From assembly GCA_019246495.1 (NCBI GenBank), contig JAFAQI010000286.1:1-7064 (forward strand): a stretch of DNA of 7,064 nt, in the 5' to 3' direction. Made by a program: the position numbers and the translations under genes. Position 1 is the stretch's first letter. The number at the start of each line of letters is the position of its first letter. The notes below the pieces were generated by a model. That model searched no databases. It was not told where the DNA came from and worked only from the letters and a program-made list of their open reading frames with translations. The stretch comes from Frankiales bacterium. GTDB lineage: Bacteria; Actinomycetota; Actinomycetes; JAFAQI01. This document shows positions 5,981 through 7,064 of the stretch, in pieces.

Positions 5981-7064
5981 TCAGCCGCCGAGGATTCGCA
6001 GCGCCGCAGACAGGCCATCGACGATGTCCATGGCGACGATCGGCGCCGCTGGTTCGCCTGCGGCGACGAGTCCGGCCATGCCGTGCAGAAAGGCGCCGGC
6101 GGCGGCCGCATCGGGCGCGTCGAGGCCGCCGGCGAGCAGCGCACCGCAGATGCCGGACAGCACATCGCCGCTGCCCGCGGTCGCGAGGTAGGCGGTGTCG
6201 GCGGAGTTGACGCGGACCGCGCCGCTCGGGTCGGCGATGACACTCGTCGACCCCTTGAGCAACACCGTCGCGCGAAGGTCGGCAGCGGCGCGGCGGACAT
6301 GGTCGAGCCGGCGTGCCTCCACGTCCGCTCGCTCGGCGCCGACGAGACGGGCGAACTCTCCGCCGTGCGGCGTCAGCACGGTTGGCGCCGTACGACGGCG
6401 AACCAGGTCCGGCTCGGCGGCGACGATGGTGATCGCGTCGGCGTCGATGACGACCGGAACGTCCGTCGCGAGCACTGCTCGGACGACCTCGCGGCCGAAG
6501 TCATCGGTTCCGAGCCCCGAGCCGACCACCCACGACTGCACGCGACCGGCGTCGACCACTCGGCCCCCGCCCGCCGGATCGACGACGGTGACAACCGCCT
6601 CCGGCCACTGCCGCCGGACGAGCTCGGCCGGGTGCGTGACACCGGCGAACCGCACCATCCCCGCACCGGTGGCGAGCGCACCGCCGACGGCGAGCACCGC
6701 GGCGCCGGTGTAGGTGTCGCTGCCGGCCGCGACACCGACGACGCCGCGCCGGTACTTGTCCGTCTCGCCGTGCGGCCGTGGCAGCAGGGCGGCAACGTCG
6801 TCGGCGTCGAGCAACGTCACCGACGGCGCCGGCAGGTCGAGGCCGATGTCGACGACCTCGACGACACCGGCGAACTCTGCGCCGGGCGCGACAACCAACC
6901 CGGGCTTCAGCGCGCCGAACGTGACAGTGACGTCCGCGCGGACCGCCTCCCCATCCACGGCTCCCGTCGAGGCGTCAACGCCGCTCGGGACGTCGACCGC
7001 GACGACCGTCGCCGGACTATCCGCGACGAGCCGGGCAAGGTCTGCCTGTGGCGGTCGCAGCGCG
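5981..7064 (-). CDS. nnr: Bifunctional NAD(P)HX epimerase/dehydratase (5' end outside the window)
   Basis: The last 360 codons of a YjeF-type fusion protein that repairs hydrated NADH and NADPH. Visible residues 1-75 are the tail of the N-terminal epimerase domain, with VVAVDVPSGVDASTG (20-34) and TFGALKPGLVVAPG (48-61). The C-terminal ADP- or ATP-dependent dehydratase domain follows, with the glycine-rich GVAAGSDTYTGAAVLA (110-125), VIDADAI (205-211), LTPHGGEFARLVG (230-242), VLLKGSTSVI (267-276) and the active-site loop AGSGDVLSG (296-304), where Asp300 is the expected catalytic residue. The frame is open from 5983 to the window edge. A GTG at 6958 falls inside conserved epimerase sequence and is not the start. 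A complete protein would need roughly 120-160 more residues. It is the most upstream gene seen of the minus-strand run, 12 bases before alr. Confidence 0.94.
   Translation of the reverse strand, partial: ALRPPQADLARLVADSPATVVAVDVPSGVDASTGAVDGEAVRADVTVTFGALKPGLVVAPGAEFAGVVEVVDIGLDLPAPSVTLLDADDVAALLPRPHGETDKYRRGVVGVAAGSDTYTGAAVLAVGGALATGAGMVRFAGVTHPAELVRRQWPEAVVTVVDPAGGGRVVDAGRVQSWVVGSGLGTDDFGREVVRAVLATDVPVVIDADAITIVAAEPDLVRRRTAPTVLTPHGGEFARLVGAERADVEARRLDHVRRAAADLRATVLLKGSTSVIADPSGAVRVNSADTAYLATAGSGDVLSGICGALLAGGLDAPDAAAAGAFLHGMAGLVAAGEPAAPIVAMDIVDGLSAALRILGG

Noticed and set aside
1..7064. A hidden defence system, mobile element, riboswitch, tRNA or CRISPR array
   Set aside because: No repeat arrays, transposase or integrase sequences, attachment-site duplications or structured leaders were seen. 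The DNA is almost fully accounted for by recognisable genes.

Overview
The window is chromosomal DNA from a very GC-rich bacterium, roughly 70% G+C by eye. GTG starts are common, third codon positions are strongly G/C, and genes overlap by one to a few bases. The gene set points to an actinomycete: a bifunctional NAD(P)HX repair enzyme, alanine racemase, an alpha/beta hydrolase and TsaE in a row, plus actinobacterial-style bPH2 membrane proteins. The genus cannot be named from what is visible. About 97% or more of the window is coding. I see no tRNA, rRNA, CRISPR array, insertion sequence or prophage.

Right block, minus strand, 7064 down to 2700. Five tightly packed genes form what looks like one operon: nnr (5' end beyond the window), alr, an N-terminally anchored alpha/beta hydrolase, a family 4 iron-sulfur uracil-DNA glycosylase, and tsaE. 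Junctions are a 12-base gap, a 1-base overlap, a 1-base gap and a 13-base overlap. The enzymes cover metabolite repair, D-alanine supply for peptidoglycan, uracil removal from DNA, and the ATPase of the tRNA t6A37 pathway. A 10-bp perfect inverted repeat starts four bases past the tsaE stop and is a candidate end for this transcript.

Middle block, plus strand, 891 to 2710. Two bPH2 (DUF304) membrane proteins resembling Bacillus YdbS and YdbT are joined by a 4-base GTGA overlap. Their end overlaps the end of tsaE by 11 bases, tail to tail.

Left block, minus strand, 815 down to 1. A crotonase-fold protein of the ECHDC3 type lacks both usual catalytic glutamates. Twenty bases after its stop, at the window edge, the first eight codons of what appears to be tsaB begin. 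TsaE and TsaB act in the same complex and are often direct neighbours in actinobacteria. Here about 2.7 kb, made of the oppositely oriented PH-domain pair and the ECHDC3-like gene, separates them.

Most of the window is recognisable housekeeping content. The points most worth a second look are the split of tsaE from tsaB, the glutamate-less crotonase placed directly before tsaB, and the DNA glycosylase embedded in the alr-tsaE operon. I found no convincing sign of an undescribed system.
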